Shown: positions 35,952 through 44,692 of the stretch, piece after piece
Position numbering within the stretch: the stretch's first letter is position 1
Layout: each line of letters opens with the position of its first letter
Assembly: GCF_962719845.1 (NCBI RefSeq)
Contig: NZ_CAUIYF010000002.1
Location: forward strand, 62,001-126,000
Direction: 5' to 3'
Length of the DNA stretch: 64,000 nucleotides
Source: Neisseria uirgultaei
GTDB taxonomy: Bacteria; Pseudomonadota; Gammaproteobacteria; Burkholderiales; Neisseriaceae
The notes under the pieces: generated by a model
The model's database searches: none
What the model was told of the DNA's origin: nothing
Seen by the model: only the letters and a program-made list of their open reading frames with translations
Made by a program: the position numbers and the translations under genes

Positions 35952-36328
35952 ACGGAAACCTTTTATTCATTGAGTGAGGTCGATTATGCTTCGGATTGTA
36001 GCTTACTTTGTTGTTTGTGTGAAACATATCGGTCGCACGGTTGGTTCTAAGGCTTAAGTTCTATCATATCTTAATAAATAATATTTTTTATAATCATGAA
36101 ATTATTGGGTTTAAGCAGTGGATGCGCCGTTGAGGATTAAAATGTGTTAAGCGCATGAAGGCTCTCTGAAAATGAAGGACTGTCCGGTGCGGAAATTCAA
36201 AGAAATTTGAATTCGGACAACCGGTGGTGTTTTTGCACATGAGGATTTGAATTGATAAGGAATCTTTGATTCGTTACAATTTCGTTCTTAAAATTTTTTA
36301 ACGTTTGACAACGGATAGAAAGACTCCA
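35952..36328. promoter_or_regulatory. Intergenic region with hairpin before the purine permease
   Basis: 377 bp, AT-rich at 36055-36110. At 36181-36219 there is a two-part hairpin: TGTCCG pairs with CGGACA, and inside it ATTCAAA pairs with TTTGAAT around a GAAA loop. It does not match the known purine riboswitch pattern. The rest is presumably the divergent promoters. Confidence 0.5.
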
Positions 36329-37720
36329 ATGGCTGAAACAATGAAAAAACAGGCGGATTCGCCTGATTTGGTGTACGGTTTGGAAGACAGGCCGCCGTTC
36401 GGTAATGCGCTCTTGAGCGCGGTTACCCATCTTTTGGCGATTTTTGTGCCGATGATTACGCCCGCGCTGATTGTGGGCGGCGCGCTGGAACTGCCGGTGG
36501 AAATGACGGCGTATCTCGTGTCGATGGCGATGGTTGCGTCGGGTGTCGGCACTTATTTGCAGGTCAACCGCTTCGGGCCGGTCGGTTCGGGGATGCTGTC
36601 CATCCAGTCGGTGAATTTCTCGTTTGTTACCGTCATGATTGCGCTCGGCGCGGGGATGAAGGAGGGCGGCTTGACTAAGGATGCGATGATTTCGACGCTC
36701 TTGGGCGTATCGTTTGTCGGCGCGTTTTTGGTGTGTTTCTCGGCGTGGCTTCTGCCGTATTTGAAAAAAGTGATTACGCCGACGGTCAGCGGTGTGGTCG
36801 TGATGCTGATCGGTTTGAGTTTGGTACACGTCGGCATTACCGATTTCGGCGGCGGCTTCGGCGCAAAGGCGGACGGCACGTTCGGCTCAATGGAAAACTT
36901 GGGGCTGGCTTCGCTGGTGCTGCTGATTGTGCTGGTGTTCAACTGCATGAAAAATCCGCTGCTGCGGATGAGCGGTATCGCGGTCGGGCTGATTGCCGGC
37001 TACATCGTCGCGCTGTTTTTGGGCAAGGTGGATTTTTCCGCGCTGCAAAACCTGCCGCTGGTTACGCTGCCCGTACCGTTTAAATATGGTTTTGCTTTTG
37101 ACTGGCACGCATTTATTGTGGCGGGTGCGATTTTCTTGTTGAGCGTGTTTGAGGCGGTCGGCGATTTGACGGCGACGGCAATGGTGTCCGACCAGCCGAT
37201 TGAAGGCGAGGAATACACCAAACGCCTACGCGGCGGCGTGTTGGCTGACGGCTTGGTGTCGGTGATTGCGACGGCTTTGGGTTCGCTGCCGCTGACGACG
37301 TTTGCACAAAACAACGGCGTGATTCAGATGACCGGCGTGGCTTCGCGTCATGTGGGCAAATATATTGCCGTGATTTTGGTGTTGTTGGGTCTGTTCCCCG
37401 TTGTCGGACGCGCGTTTACGACGATTCCGAGTCCGGTGTTGGGCGGCGCGATGGTTTTGATGTTCGGCTTAATTGCGATTGCGGGCGTGCGGATTTTGGT
37501 CAGCCACGGCATCCGCAGGCGCGAGGCGGTAATTGCGGCAACTTCGGTCGGTTTGGGCTTGGGTGTCGCGTTTGAGCCGGAAGTATTTAAAAACCTGCCC
37601 GTCTTGTTCCAAAACTCTATTTCCGCCGGCGGCATTACGGCAGTCTTGCTGAATTTGGTCTTGCCCGAAGATAAAACCGAGGCGGCGGTCAAGTTTGATA
37701 CCGACCACTTGGAACACTGA
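36329..37720 (+). CDS. NCS2/NAT family purine permease (xanthine/urate type)
   Basis: 463-residue inner-membrane nucleobase:proton symporter with about 12-14 hydrophobic segments. The signature FAQNNGVIQMTGVASR matches the xanthine/urate (XanQ/UacT-like) branch more than the uracil branch. Start at ATG 36329; a TTG at 36305 is also in frame. The exact substrate is inferred. Closed by a strong inverted DUS terminator. Confidence 0.88.
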   Translation: MAETMKKQADSPDLVYGLEDRPPFGNALLSAVTHLLAIFVPMITPALIVGGALELPVEMTAYLVSMAMVASGVGTYLQVNRFGPVGSGMLSIQSVNFSFVTVMIALGAGMKEGGLTKDAMISTLLGVSFVGAFLVCFSAWLLPYLKKVITPTVSGVVVMLIGLSLVHVGITDFGGGFGAKADGTFGSMENLGLASLVLLIVLVFNCMKNPLLRMSGIAVGLIAGYIVALFLGKVDFSALQNLPLVTLPVPFKYGFAFDWHAFIVAGAIFLLSVFEAVGDLTATAMVSDQPIEGEEYTKRLRGGVLADGLVSVIATALGSLPLTTFAQNNGVIQMTGVASRHVGKYIAVILVLLGLFPVVGRAFTTIPSPVLGGAMVLMFGLIAIAGVRILVSHGIRRREAVIAATSVGLGLGVAFEPEVFKNLPVLFQNSISAGGITAVLLNLVLPEDKTEAAVKFDTDHLEH

Positions 37721-37731
37721 TTTTGAAAATG

Positions 37732-37770
37732 AATGCCGTCTGAAACAGAATCCCTGTTTCAGACGGCATT
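37732..37770. terminator. Inverted DUS terminator between permease and rlmB
   Basis: AATGCCGTCTGAAACAG and its complement form a 17-bp stem between convergent genes. Confidence 0.87.
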
Positions 37771-37781
37771 GTTTTTGAGGC

Positions 37782-38534
37782 TTACGCTTTTTCGTTTTTT
37801 AATACGCGTTGTCGGCGGGTTTCGCTTAATACCATTCCGGCAGACACGGAGACGTTCATGCTTTCGACCGTGCCGAACATGGGTATGGACACCAGCATGT
37901 CGCAGTGTTCGCGCGTGAGGCGGCGCATACCGTCGCCTTCGTTGCCCATTACCCATGCCGCGCTGTCGGGCAGATCGCAATGGTAAAGGTCGGCGTCGCC
38001 GCCCATGTCGGTACCGATAATCCAGATGCCGTATTCTTTCAGCTCGCGCAGGGTGCGGGCGAGGTTGGTTACGGTGATGTAGGGGACGGTTTCCGCCGCG
38101 CCGCAGGCGACTTTGCTGACGGTGGCGTTTAGTCCCGCGCTTTTGTCTTTCGGTGCGATGACGGCGTGTACACCCATCGCGTCGGCGGTACGCAGGCACG
38201 CGCCGAGGTTGTGCGGATCGGTGATGCCGTCGAGTATCAGCAGCAGCGGCGGTTCGCTGAGGTTTTCCAATACGTCTTCGAGGTGGACGTGGTTTTTGGA
38301 AGCGTCGATAAACCCGACCACGCCCTGATGGCGCGCGCCTTTGCTGATGGCGTTGAGGCGGTCGGCATCGGCAAAATATACGCGGATGTTTTCGTTTGCC
38401 GCCTTTTCCAATACCTCGCGCGTGCGTGCGTCTGATTTGCCTTCTTGGATGTAGAGTTCGACGATGGATTTGGGGTTTTGCCACAATCGGGCATTGACGG
38501 CGTGGAAGCCGTAGATGGGTCTTTGGTTTGCCAT
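37782..38534 (-). CDS. rlmB: 23S rRNA 2'-O-methyltransferase (G2251), SpoU family
   Basis: SPOUT-fold methyltransferase: N-terminal substrate-binding domain (IYGFHAVNARL), then the knotted core with LILDGITDPHNLGACLRTADAMG and MGNEGDGMRRLTREHCD. 250 residues from ATG 38534; the longer frame is opened by the ATG of a DUS and is not the start. It stands alone, 66 bp after the minus-strand DUF456 gene. Confidence 0.93.
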   Translation of the reverse strand: MANQRPIYGFHAVNARLWQNPKSIVELYIQEGKSDARTREVLEKAANENIRVYFADADRLNAISKGARHQGVVGFIDASKNHVHLEDVLENLSEPPLLLILDGITDPHNLGACLRTADAMGVHAVIAPKDKSAGLNATVSKVACGAAETVPYITVTNLARTLRELKEYGIWIIGTDMGGDADLYHCDLPDSAAWVMGNEGDGMRRLTREHCDMLVSIPMFGTVESMNVSVSAGMVLSETRRQRVLKNEKA

Positions 38535-38600
38535 GATGGTGCTTTGTGAGAAGGGTTCAGACGGCATTATAGCAATTTGCCGGTATGCCGTCTGAAGGGG

Positions 38601-39089
38601 TTAAAACAGGTAGGCGATGTATTTCACCAACAGGATAAACAAGATGGATACGGCGCAGCCGATTTTGAAGGCCGTTCCGACGACAAGCCCCAACAGTGTA
38701 CCCAAGCCCGCTTTACCTGCCTGAAGCATATTGCGTCTGTCGATGAGTTCGCCTGCCGCCGCGCCGATAAAGGGGCCGAGTATTAGTCCGGGCAGGGAGA
38801 AAAACATACCGATGATGCTGCCGATAAAAGCACCGCGCACGGCGAGCCTGCCCGCTCCGGTATATTTTGTCCCCCATATGCCTGCCACATAGTCCGCCAG
38901 TATGCCGACAAGGCTGATGAGTCCGACCGTCCACAAAACACCTGCGCCGTAGATTTGGTATCCGCCGGCATAGGCAAGCAGCCATGTTCCGGCAAACATC
39001 AATGCCAATCCGGGCAGGGCGGGGTAAACGATGCCCGCCGTACCGACGGCTATCAGGGCGAGGGCGAGGATGACGAGCAAGGCGATCAT
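38601..39089 (-). CDS. DUF456 membrane protein
   Basis: 162 residues, rich in Gly and Leu, with about four membrane segments (MIALLVILALALIAVGTAGI, then others). Matches the DUF456 pattern around GIWGTKYTGAGR and LPGLILGPFIGAAAGEL. Function unknown. It is the last gene of a tight miaA-tadA-DUF456 unit (4-bp gap to tadA). Confidence 0.85.
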   Translation of the reverse strand: MIALLVILALALIAVGTAGIVYPALPGLALMFAGTWLLAYAGGYQIYGAGVLWTVGLISLVGILADYVAGIWGTKYTGAGRLAVRGAFIGSIIGMFFSLPGLILGPFIGAAAGELIDRRNMLQAGKAGLGTLLGLVVGTAFKIGCAVSILFILLVKYIAYLF

Positions 39090-39093
39090 AGGT

Positions 39094-39813
39094 TCAACCT
39101 TTTCTTTTGTTCTGAAAAAAACGGCTTAATACGGCGCGGCATTCTTCTTGCAGGATTCCGCCCCGTATGGCGGTGTGCGTATTGAGGCGTTTGTCGGCAA
39201 ATAGGTTGACGATGCTGCCTGCCGCGCCGGTTTTGGGTTCTGCCGCACCGTATATCACGCGCCTGATTCGTGCCTGTATCAGTGCGGACGCGCACATGGC
39301 GCAGGGTTCGAGGGTGATGTAGATGTCGCATCCGTCAAGGCGGTAGTTTTGTATTTTGCTGCCTGCCTGTGCCAGGGCGTTGATTTCGGCGTGTCGGCTG
39401 ACATTGCAGTCGGCAATGCAGGTGTTGTGTGCCGATGCGATGATTTTGCCGTCTGAAACGATGACTGCCCCGACGGGTATTTCGCCGTCGGCGGCGGATT
39501 GTTTTGCTTGGAGCAGTGCTTCGCGCATGAAGTGTTCCATTTCTTCCTGCGGCGGAAAGGCGGCGACGGGCGGATGGTTTTTCAACTCGGCAAGCAGGCG
39601 GGCTTTATGCGCTTGGGACATTTCTTGCGGCGGCGTGCCGTCCAGCAGCGACTGAAGCTGCCACAGTGTGCTTTTCGTGAGGGTCAAACCCGATGCTTTG
39701 AGCAGCAGAAAGGCTTTGACCGAACCGTTTTGCCGCAGTTCTTCGAGCGTACGGATACCGAGCCTGTGCAGGGCGGCGACGGTTTTGGGGGCGAGCGGCG
39801 GCGTGGTCAGCAT
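39094..39813 (-). CDS. tadA: tRNA adenosine deaminase TadA with N-terminal TfoX_C-like domain
   Basis: Deaminates A34 to inosine in tRNA-Arg(ACG). The zinc site HAE at 141-143 and PCAMC at 170-174 are intact. Unlike typical TadA (about 150-170 residues), this protein is 239 residues: residues 1-60 form a helix-hairpin-helix unit (VAALHRLGIRTLEELRQNG, then LWQLQSLLDG) like the C-terminal domain of TfoX. The two parts are in one uninterrupted frame. It lies 3 bp after miaA, another tRNA modification gene. Confidence 0.9.
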   Translation of the reverse strand: MLTTPPLAPKTVAALHRLGIRTLEELRQNGSVKAFLLLKASGLTLTKSTLWQLQSLLDGTPPQEMSQAHKARLLAELKNHPPVAAFPPQEEMEHFMREALLQAKQSAADGEIPVGAVIVSDGKIIASAHNTCIADCNVSRHAEINALAQAGSKIQNYRLDGCDIYITLEPCAMCASALIQARIRRVIYGAAEPKTGAAGSIVNLFADKRLNTHTAIRGGILQEECRAVLSRFFQNKRKG

Positions 39814-39816
39814 GGT

Positions 39817-40758
39817 TTATGCGCCAAAAAACCGTTTTGCCGCCTCAATCAGGCGTGTGCCTGAAGTGCCGTCTGAAAACGGGTCGGCAACGCAGTCTAA
39901 AGGTGTTTTGCGCAACCAAGTCAGTTGGCGTTTGGCAAGTTGGCGGGTGGCGGCAATGCCTTTCTCGACAAATGCCGGGAAATCGGTTTTTCCATCCAGA
40001 TATTCCCATGCCTGACGGTAGCCGACGCAGCGTATGGCAGGGGAGTCGGCGGTCAGGCTGGGATAGAGGCGGCGCAGGTTTTCTACTTCGCCGATAAAAC
40101 CCTGTTCAAGCATCAGGTGGAAACGCAGGGCGATATTTTCATGCAGGTGGGCGCGGTTTTCGGGAATCAGAGCGGTGGTATGTAAATCAAAAGGGAGCGT
40201 ATGGGAGGTTGGGCTGCCAAGGTGCGCACTCATCGGTTTGCCGGTTAAGTAATAAACTTCCAAAGCGCGTCCGATACGCTGGCTGTCGTTCGGTTTCAGA
40301 CGGCATGCTGTTTCAGGGTCGACTTTTTGCAGGGTGCGGTAGAGAAAATCCAAGCCGTACATCTGTTTTTGTTCGTCCAAGTCGGCACGCAGGCAGGCAT
40401 TGGCCTCGGGCAAATCGTTCAAACCTTGGGTAAGGGCGCGGAAATACATCATCGTGCCACCGACAATAAGGGCAAACCTGCCGCGTGAGGAAATTTCCCC
40501 GACCAAGCGCGTGCAGTCTTCGACAAAGCGGGCGGCGCTGTATGATTCGGTAGGCGGGATGATGTCGATAAGGTGGTGTGGGACAAAGGCGCGTTCGGAG
40601 GCGGACGGTTTTGCCGTGCCGATGTCCATATCGCGGTAAACCAGCGCGGAATCGAGGCTGATGATTTCGACCGGCAGGGTTTCGGCGATTTTGAGGGCGA
40701 GCGCGGTTTTTCCTCCGGCGGTCGGGCCCAAGAGGGCAAAGGCTTTGGGAATCGGCAT
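39817..40758 (-). CDS. miaA: tRNA dimethylallyltransferase
   Basis: Adds an isopentenyl group to A37 of tRNAs reading U-starting codons. Walker A-like GPTAGGKTAL (residues 12-21), DSALVYRDMDIGTAKP and the C-terminal RQLAKRQLTWLR are visible. 313 residues. First gene of the tRNA-modification unit. A DUS is embedded near the 3' end. Confidence 0.96.
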   Translation of the reverse strand: MPIPKAFALLGPTAGGKTALALKIAETLPVEIISLDSALVYRDMDIGTAKPSASERAFVPHHLIDIIPPTESYSAARFVEDCTRLVGEISSRGRFALIVGGTMMYFRALTQGLNDLPEANACLRADLDEQKQMYGLDFLYRTLQKVDPETACRLKPNDSQRIGRALEVYYLTGKPMSAHLGSPTSHTLPFDLHTTALIPENRAHLHENIALRFHLMLEQGFIGEVENLRRLYPSLTADSPAIRCVGYRQAWEYLDGKTDFPAFVEKGIAATRQLAKRQLTWLRKTPLDCVADPFSDGTSGTRLIEAAKRFFGA

Positions 40759-40808
40759 GATGTTTCAGGGTTGCGAAAATGCGGATTATAGCGGAAAGCG
40801 TGCCGACG

Positions 40809-41477
40809 TTATATTTTGGTTTGCGGAACCACCCATTGTCTGTCGGTGAGGTCGTAGATTTTTTGTATGTCTTTCAAAATTCGTTCGAAATCTATACCCA
40901 GGTCTTTCAGCCTGCCGGAGCGGATATCGAACACCCAGCCGTGGACGGTAGGATAATGCTCGTTCAGATAGCGTTTTTGGACTTCCGCCATTTTGATGAT
41001 GTTGATACATTGTTCCTGAACGTTCAGTTCGACCAAACGGTCGTAGCGTATGTTTTCGTCGTCAACCGCGTCCAGCTCTTCGCGGTGCAGCCGGTACACG
41101 TCGCGGATGTTGCGCAGCCACGGGTTCAACGCGCCGTAGTCGCAGGGTTGCATGGCGGCTTTGATGCCGCCGCAGTTGTAGTGTCCGCAGACGACGATGT
41201 GTTTGACTTTCAGATGATCGACCGCATAGCCGACCACGCTGGCAGCATTGATGTCCAGAGGGTTGACCATATTGGCGATGTTGCGGTGGACGAATACCTC
41301 ACCCGGCTTCATGCCCATCATTTCTTCGGCAGTAACGCGGCTGTCGGAACAGCCGATGTAGAGGTAGTCAGGCGTTTGATTTGCGGAGAGCGTCTCAAAA
41401 AAATGAGGGTTGTGCCGCAACTGTTCTTCTGCCCAGCGGCGGTTGTATTCAAAAATGTCCTGTTTGGTTTTGTTCAT
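40809..41477 (-). CDS. can: Beta-class carbonic anhydrase
   Basis: Interconverts CO2 and bicarbonate in the cytosol. Zinc ligands in CSDSR (Cys, Asp about residues 43-45) and HYNCGG (His about 99, Cys about 102) are present. 222 residues. The ATG follows AGGAGAAATAC. It is alone, divergent from the small membrane gene at 41600. Note that the periplasmic alpha-class enzyme known in Neisseria is a different protein. Confidence 0.95.
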   Translation of the reverse strand: MNKTKQDIFEYNRRWAEEQLRHNPHFFETLSANQTPDYLYIGCSDSRVTAEEMMGMKPGEVFVHRNIANMVNPLDINAASVVGYAVDHLKVKHIVVCGHYNCGGIKAAMQPCDYGALNPWLRNIRDVYRLHREELDAVDDENIRYDRLVELNVQEQCINIIKMAEVQKRYLNEHYPTVHGWVFDIRSGRLKDLGIDFERILKDIQKIYDLTDRQWVVPQTKI

Positions 41478-41599
41478 GTATTTCTCCTTTTGATGCGCGT
41501 TTCAGACGGCATTGCCGACAGTCTATGCCCGATGCTGCCGTTAGACAAGGTTCGTTCTTGAGGCGATAATGGCGTTTTGCTTTTTTTGAAAGCCTTGCG

Positions 41600-41878
41600 A
41601 TGTCCCGAAACCTGCTTGTCCGCTGGCTTGCCGTCTGCCTGATACCCTTGGCGACGCTTGCCGTTTTCGCTGCCAATCCGCCTAAAGATGCGGCGCAACA
41701 CTTAATCAACGGCATCATTCTTGCCTGCGAAGCGACGTTTCTGTTCAAATTCGTCCTTTTTGACACCATCAAGCATCATCTTAAGCAAGAGTTTGATTTG
41801 AAACGGCAAACCATGTTGCTGTTTGTTCCGATTGTTTTGCTGGTTGTGTATTTGTTCCACTATTTCGGCGCGTTTTAG
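41600..41878 (+). CDS. Small membrane protein, function unknown
   Basis: 92 residues with two or three hydrophobic stretches: residues 5-24, a middle one around 38-55, and a C-terminal one (MLLFVPIVLLVVYLFHYF). I do not recognise a family with a function. It is followed by an inverted DUS and then earP, in the same direction. Confidence 0.7.
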   Translation: MSRNLLVRWLAVCLIPLATLAVFAANPPKDAAQHLINGIILACEATFLFKFVLFDTIKHHLKQEFDLKRQTMLLFVPIVLLVVYLFHYFGAF

Positions 41879-41886
41879 TTTTGAAA

Positions 41887-41916
41887 AGGCCGTCTGAAAC
41901 GGATTTCAGACGGCCT
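41887..41916. terminator. Inverted DUS-type hairpin before earP
   Basis: AGGCCGTCTGAAA and its complement with a 4-base loop, ending about 10 bp before the earP ATG. Confidence 0.65.
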
Positions 41917-41926
41917 CAAGTCTTTT

Positions 41927-43078
41927 ATGAATACATACGCTTTTCCTGTTTGTTGGATTTTTTGCAACGTCATCGACAATTTCGGCGACATCGGCGTTTC
42001 GTGGCGGCTTGCCCGTGTTTTGCACCGTGAGTTCGGTTGGCAGGTGCATTTGTGGACGGACGATGTGTCCGCCTTGCGTGCGCTTTGCCCTGATTTGCCC
42101 GATGTTCCCTGCGTTCATCAGGATATTTATGTCCGCACTTGGCATTCTGATGCGGCGGACATCGATACTGCCTCCGTTCCCGATGCCGTTATCGAAACTT
42201 TTGCCTGCGACCTGCCCGAAAATGTGTTGAACATTATCCGCCAACACAAACCGCTTTGGCTGAATTGGGAATATTTGAGCGCGGAAGAAAGTAATGAAAG
42301 GCTGCACCTGATGCCTTCGCCGCAGGAGGGCGTTCAAAAATATTTTTGGTTTATGGGTTTCAGCGAAAAAAGCGGCGGGTTGATACGCGAACATGATTAC
42401 CGAGATGCCGTCCGTTTTGATACCGAAGCCCTGCGTCAGCGGCTGATGCTGCCCGAAAAAAACGCCCCCGAATGGCTGCTTTTCGGCTATCGGAGCGATG
42501 TTTGGGCGAAGTGGCTGGAAATGTGGCAACAGGCAGGCAGCCCGATGACCCTACTGCTGGCGGGGGCGCAAATTATCGACAGCCTCAAACAAAGCGGCAT
42601 CATTCCGCAAAACGCCCTGCAAAACGACGGCGATGTCTTTCAGACGGCATCAGTCCGCCTTGTCAAAATCCCTTTCGTGCCGCAACAGGACTTCGACAAA
42701 TTGCTGCACCTCGCCGACTGCGCCGTCATCCGCGGCGAAGACAGTTTCGTGCGCGCCCAGCTTGCCGGAAAACCTTTCTTTTGGCACATCTACCCGCAAG
42801 ACGAAAACGTCCATCTTGACAAACTCCACGCCTTTTGGGATAAGGCACACGGTTTCTACACGCCCGAAACCGCATCGGCACACCGCCGCCTTTCAGACGA
42901 CCTCAACGGCGGAAGGGCTTTATCCGCCACGCAACGCCTCGAATGTTGGCAAACTCTGCAACAACATCAAAATGACTGGCGGCAAGGCGCGGAGGATTGG
43001 AGCCGTTATCTTTTCGGGCAGCCGTCCGCATCCGAAAAACTCGCCGCCTTTGTTTCAAAGCATCAAAAAATACGCTAG
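41927..43078 (+). CDS. earP: EF-P arginine rhamnosyltransferase
   Basis: Transfers rhamnose from dTDP-beta-L-rhamnose to Arg32 of EF-P, which activates it for polyproline translation. 383 residues of the EarP family with the conserved N-terminal DNFGDIGVSWRLAR and a two-domain GT-B layout. Directly followed by efp (42 bp), the diagnostic gene pair. Uptake-sequence copies are embedded, one DUS near 42640 and a variant at 42892-42903. Confidence 0.94.
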   Translation: MNTYAFPVCWIFCNVIDNFGDIGVSWRLARVLHREFGWQVHLWTDDVSALRALCPDLPDVPCVHQDIYVRTWHSDAADIDTASVPDAVIETFACDLPENVLNIIRQHKPLWLNWEYLSAEESNERLHLMPSPQEGVQKYFWFMGFSEKSGGLIREHDYRDAVRFDTEALRQRLMLPEKNAPEWLLFGYRSDVWAKWLEMWQQAGSPMTLLLAGAQIIDSLKQSGIIPQNALQNDGDVFQTASVRLVKIPFVPQQDFDKLLHLADCAVIRGEDSFVRAQLAGKPFFWHIYPQDENVHLDKLHAFWDKAHGFYTPETASAHRRLSDDLNGGRALSATQRLECWQTLQQHQNDWRQGAEDWSRYLFGQPSASEKLAAFVSKHQKIR

Positions 43079-43120
43079 AATAGCGCGTTTTACGACAACC
43101 GATTTGATTGGAAAATCACA

Positions 43121-43681
43121 ATGAAAACAGCACAAGAACTGCGCGCCGGCAATGTATTTATGGTCGGCAACGATCCTATGGTCGTTCAAAAAACCGAATA
43201 CATCAAAGGCGGCCGCTCTTCCGCCAAAGTTAGCATGAAACTGAAAAACCTGCTGACCGGTGCGGCTTCCGAAACCATTTACAAAGCCGACGACAAATTC
43301 GACGTGGTCATCCTGTCCCGCAAAAACTGTACGTACAGCTACTTTGCCGACCCTATGTACGTCTTTATGGACGAAGAATTCAACCAATACGAAATCGAAG
43401 CCGACAACATCGGCGACGCGTTGAAATTTATCGTTGACGGCATGGAAGACCAATGCGAAGTAACCTTCTACGAAGGCAACCCAATCTCCGTAGAACTGCC
43501 CACCATCATCGTACGCGAAGTTGAGTACACCGAGCCTGCCGTTAAAGGCGATACTTCCGGCAAAGTGATGAAAACCGCGCGTCTGGTCGGCGGCACTGAA
43601 ATCCAAGTGATGTCTTACATCGAAAACGGCGACAAAATCGAAATCGACACCCGCACCGGCGAATTCCGCAAACGCGCTTGA
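43121..43681 (+). CDS. efp: Translation elongation factor P
   Basis: Binds between P and E sites and rescues ribosomes stalled at consecutive prolines. 186 residues. The tip loop reads [11 protein letters not shown] with Arg32 instead of the Lys modified by EpmA, which matches the EarP rhamnosylation branch. The adjacent earP supports this. Confidence 0.97.
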
Positions 43682-43693
43682 TTTGTTGCATTG

Positions 43694-43730
43694 AAAAATG
43701 CCGTCTGAAAACGTTTCAGACGGCATTTTT
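43694..43730. terminator. Inverted DUS terminator after efp
   Basis: AAAAATGCCGTCTGAAA and its complement with a 3-base loop and a T run, between convergent genes. Confidence 0.9.
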
Positions 43731-44576
43731 TTATCTTCGCCCCAAGTTTGGATTGAAGTAGATGTTTTTTTCGTAAACGACAATACGCGTGATTTTGCCA
43801 TTTTCGTCAAAATGGATGTCTAAAAACGGTTTGTCGGGATTGCGTTCACGGTTGGACAGCCGGAAGAGTGATTGGTTTTCAAGCATTTCTCCGTGTATTT
43901 TCAGATAGCCGGGCAATTGGCCGATGTATTGGAAATTGCCGCCGAGTCCGTTGTTGTGCCGGCTCAAATAGGCAGATGTTGCCGAAACTTCAAAATAACG
44001 CGTGCGTTTCGGCTCCTCGCCTTGCCCGCGGGTTTCTTCGCTGCCCTGTGTCAGCAACAGCGTCGCTTCTCGGAGGCGGCGTTCCTGTTCCATCAAGGCA
44101 TCTTGTGCCTGCCGGCTGATCGTGCGCTTTCCGTAACGCAAGTCTTCAATTGCCAGTATGATTTTCTGATGGTAGTCGGGATCTTCAGGGCGGATGTCGG
44201 GAAACAGCAGCCGCTGTATGTTGTCATAGCCACTGTCGGGTAAGCCGAAACGGGTTTCCAGTTCGTGATGGGAAAGGGCAAACAGACAGTCCGAGTCGAT
44301 GTGTTCGGCGATTTGCTGCATGAGATCGTCAATGCCGGTGGCGGGGTGCAGGTCGGTGCAATTTGACGGCGGCACGTTTTCTGCCTGCTTGACGTTATCA
44401 GGGGCGGATGCGGCCGGTTGCAAATCGGTTTGGGGCGCGGAAGACGAAGCGGCGGATGCCGTGGACGAGGCGGCGGATGCGCCGTTTTCTTTCGTTTTAT
44501 CTTCTTTGCTCGGAGAACACGCGGTCAGCATGATTGCGGTAAGCCATAAGAGAAGTGATGAGGTTTTGTTTTTCAT
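43731..44576 (-). CDS. Predicted lipoprotein, function unknown
   Basis: 281 residues with a signal peptide and lipobox LTAC at about residues 17-20. Residues 25-70 are a low-complexity linker rich in Ala, Ser and Glu. The rest is a charged globular domain ending FNPNLGRR, with one Cys pair (NCTDLHP and DCLFALS). I do not recognise a characterised family. The linker suggests exposure away from the membrane. Confidence 0.8.
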   Translation of the reverse strand: MKNKTSSLLLWLTAIMLTACSPSKEDKTKENGASAASSTASAASSSAPQTDLQPAASAPDNVKQAENVPPSNCTDLHPATGIDDLMQQIAEHIDSDCLFALSHHELETRFGLPDSGYDNIQRLLFPDIRPEDPDYHQKIILAIEDLRYGKRTISRQAQDALMEQERRLREATLLLTQGSEETRGQGEEPKRTRYFEVSATSAYLSRHNNGLGGNFQYIGQLPGYLKIHGEMLENQSLFRLSNRERNPDKPFLDIHFDENGKITRIVVYEKNIYFNPNLGRR

Positions 44577-44599
44577 TCTATTGTTTCCAGTATTAAAGA

Positions 44600-44639
44600 G
44601 GCCGTCTGAAAACCTGCCGTTTCATTTTTCAGACGGCCT
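44600..44639. terminator. Inverted DUS-type hairpin upstream of the lipoprotein and after metW
   Basis: AGGCCGTCTGAAAA and its complement with a 12-base loop. It lies downstream of minus-strand metW. Confidence 0.7.
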
Positions 44640-44692
44640 GTTGTTAATAGAACCGAAGAACCCGTTATTGCCGACAAGGTTCTCAACCTGTC

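Noticed and set aside
38535..38567. MPSE-starting N-terminal extension of RlmB, and similar MPSE starts elsewhere
   Set aside because: The ATG is that of the uptake sequence ATGCCGTCTGAA, which always encodes MPSE; the true start is downstream at family position.
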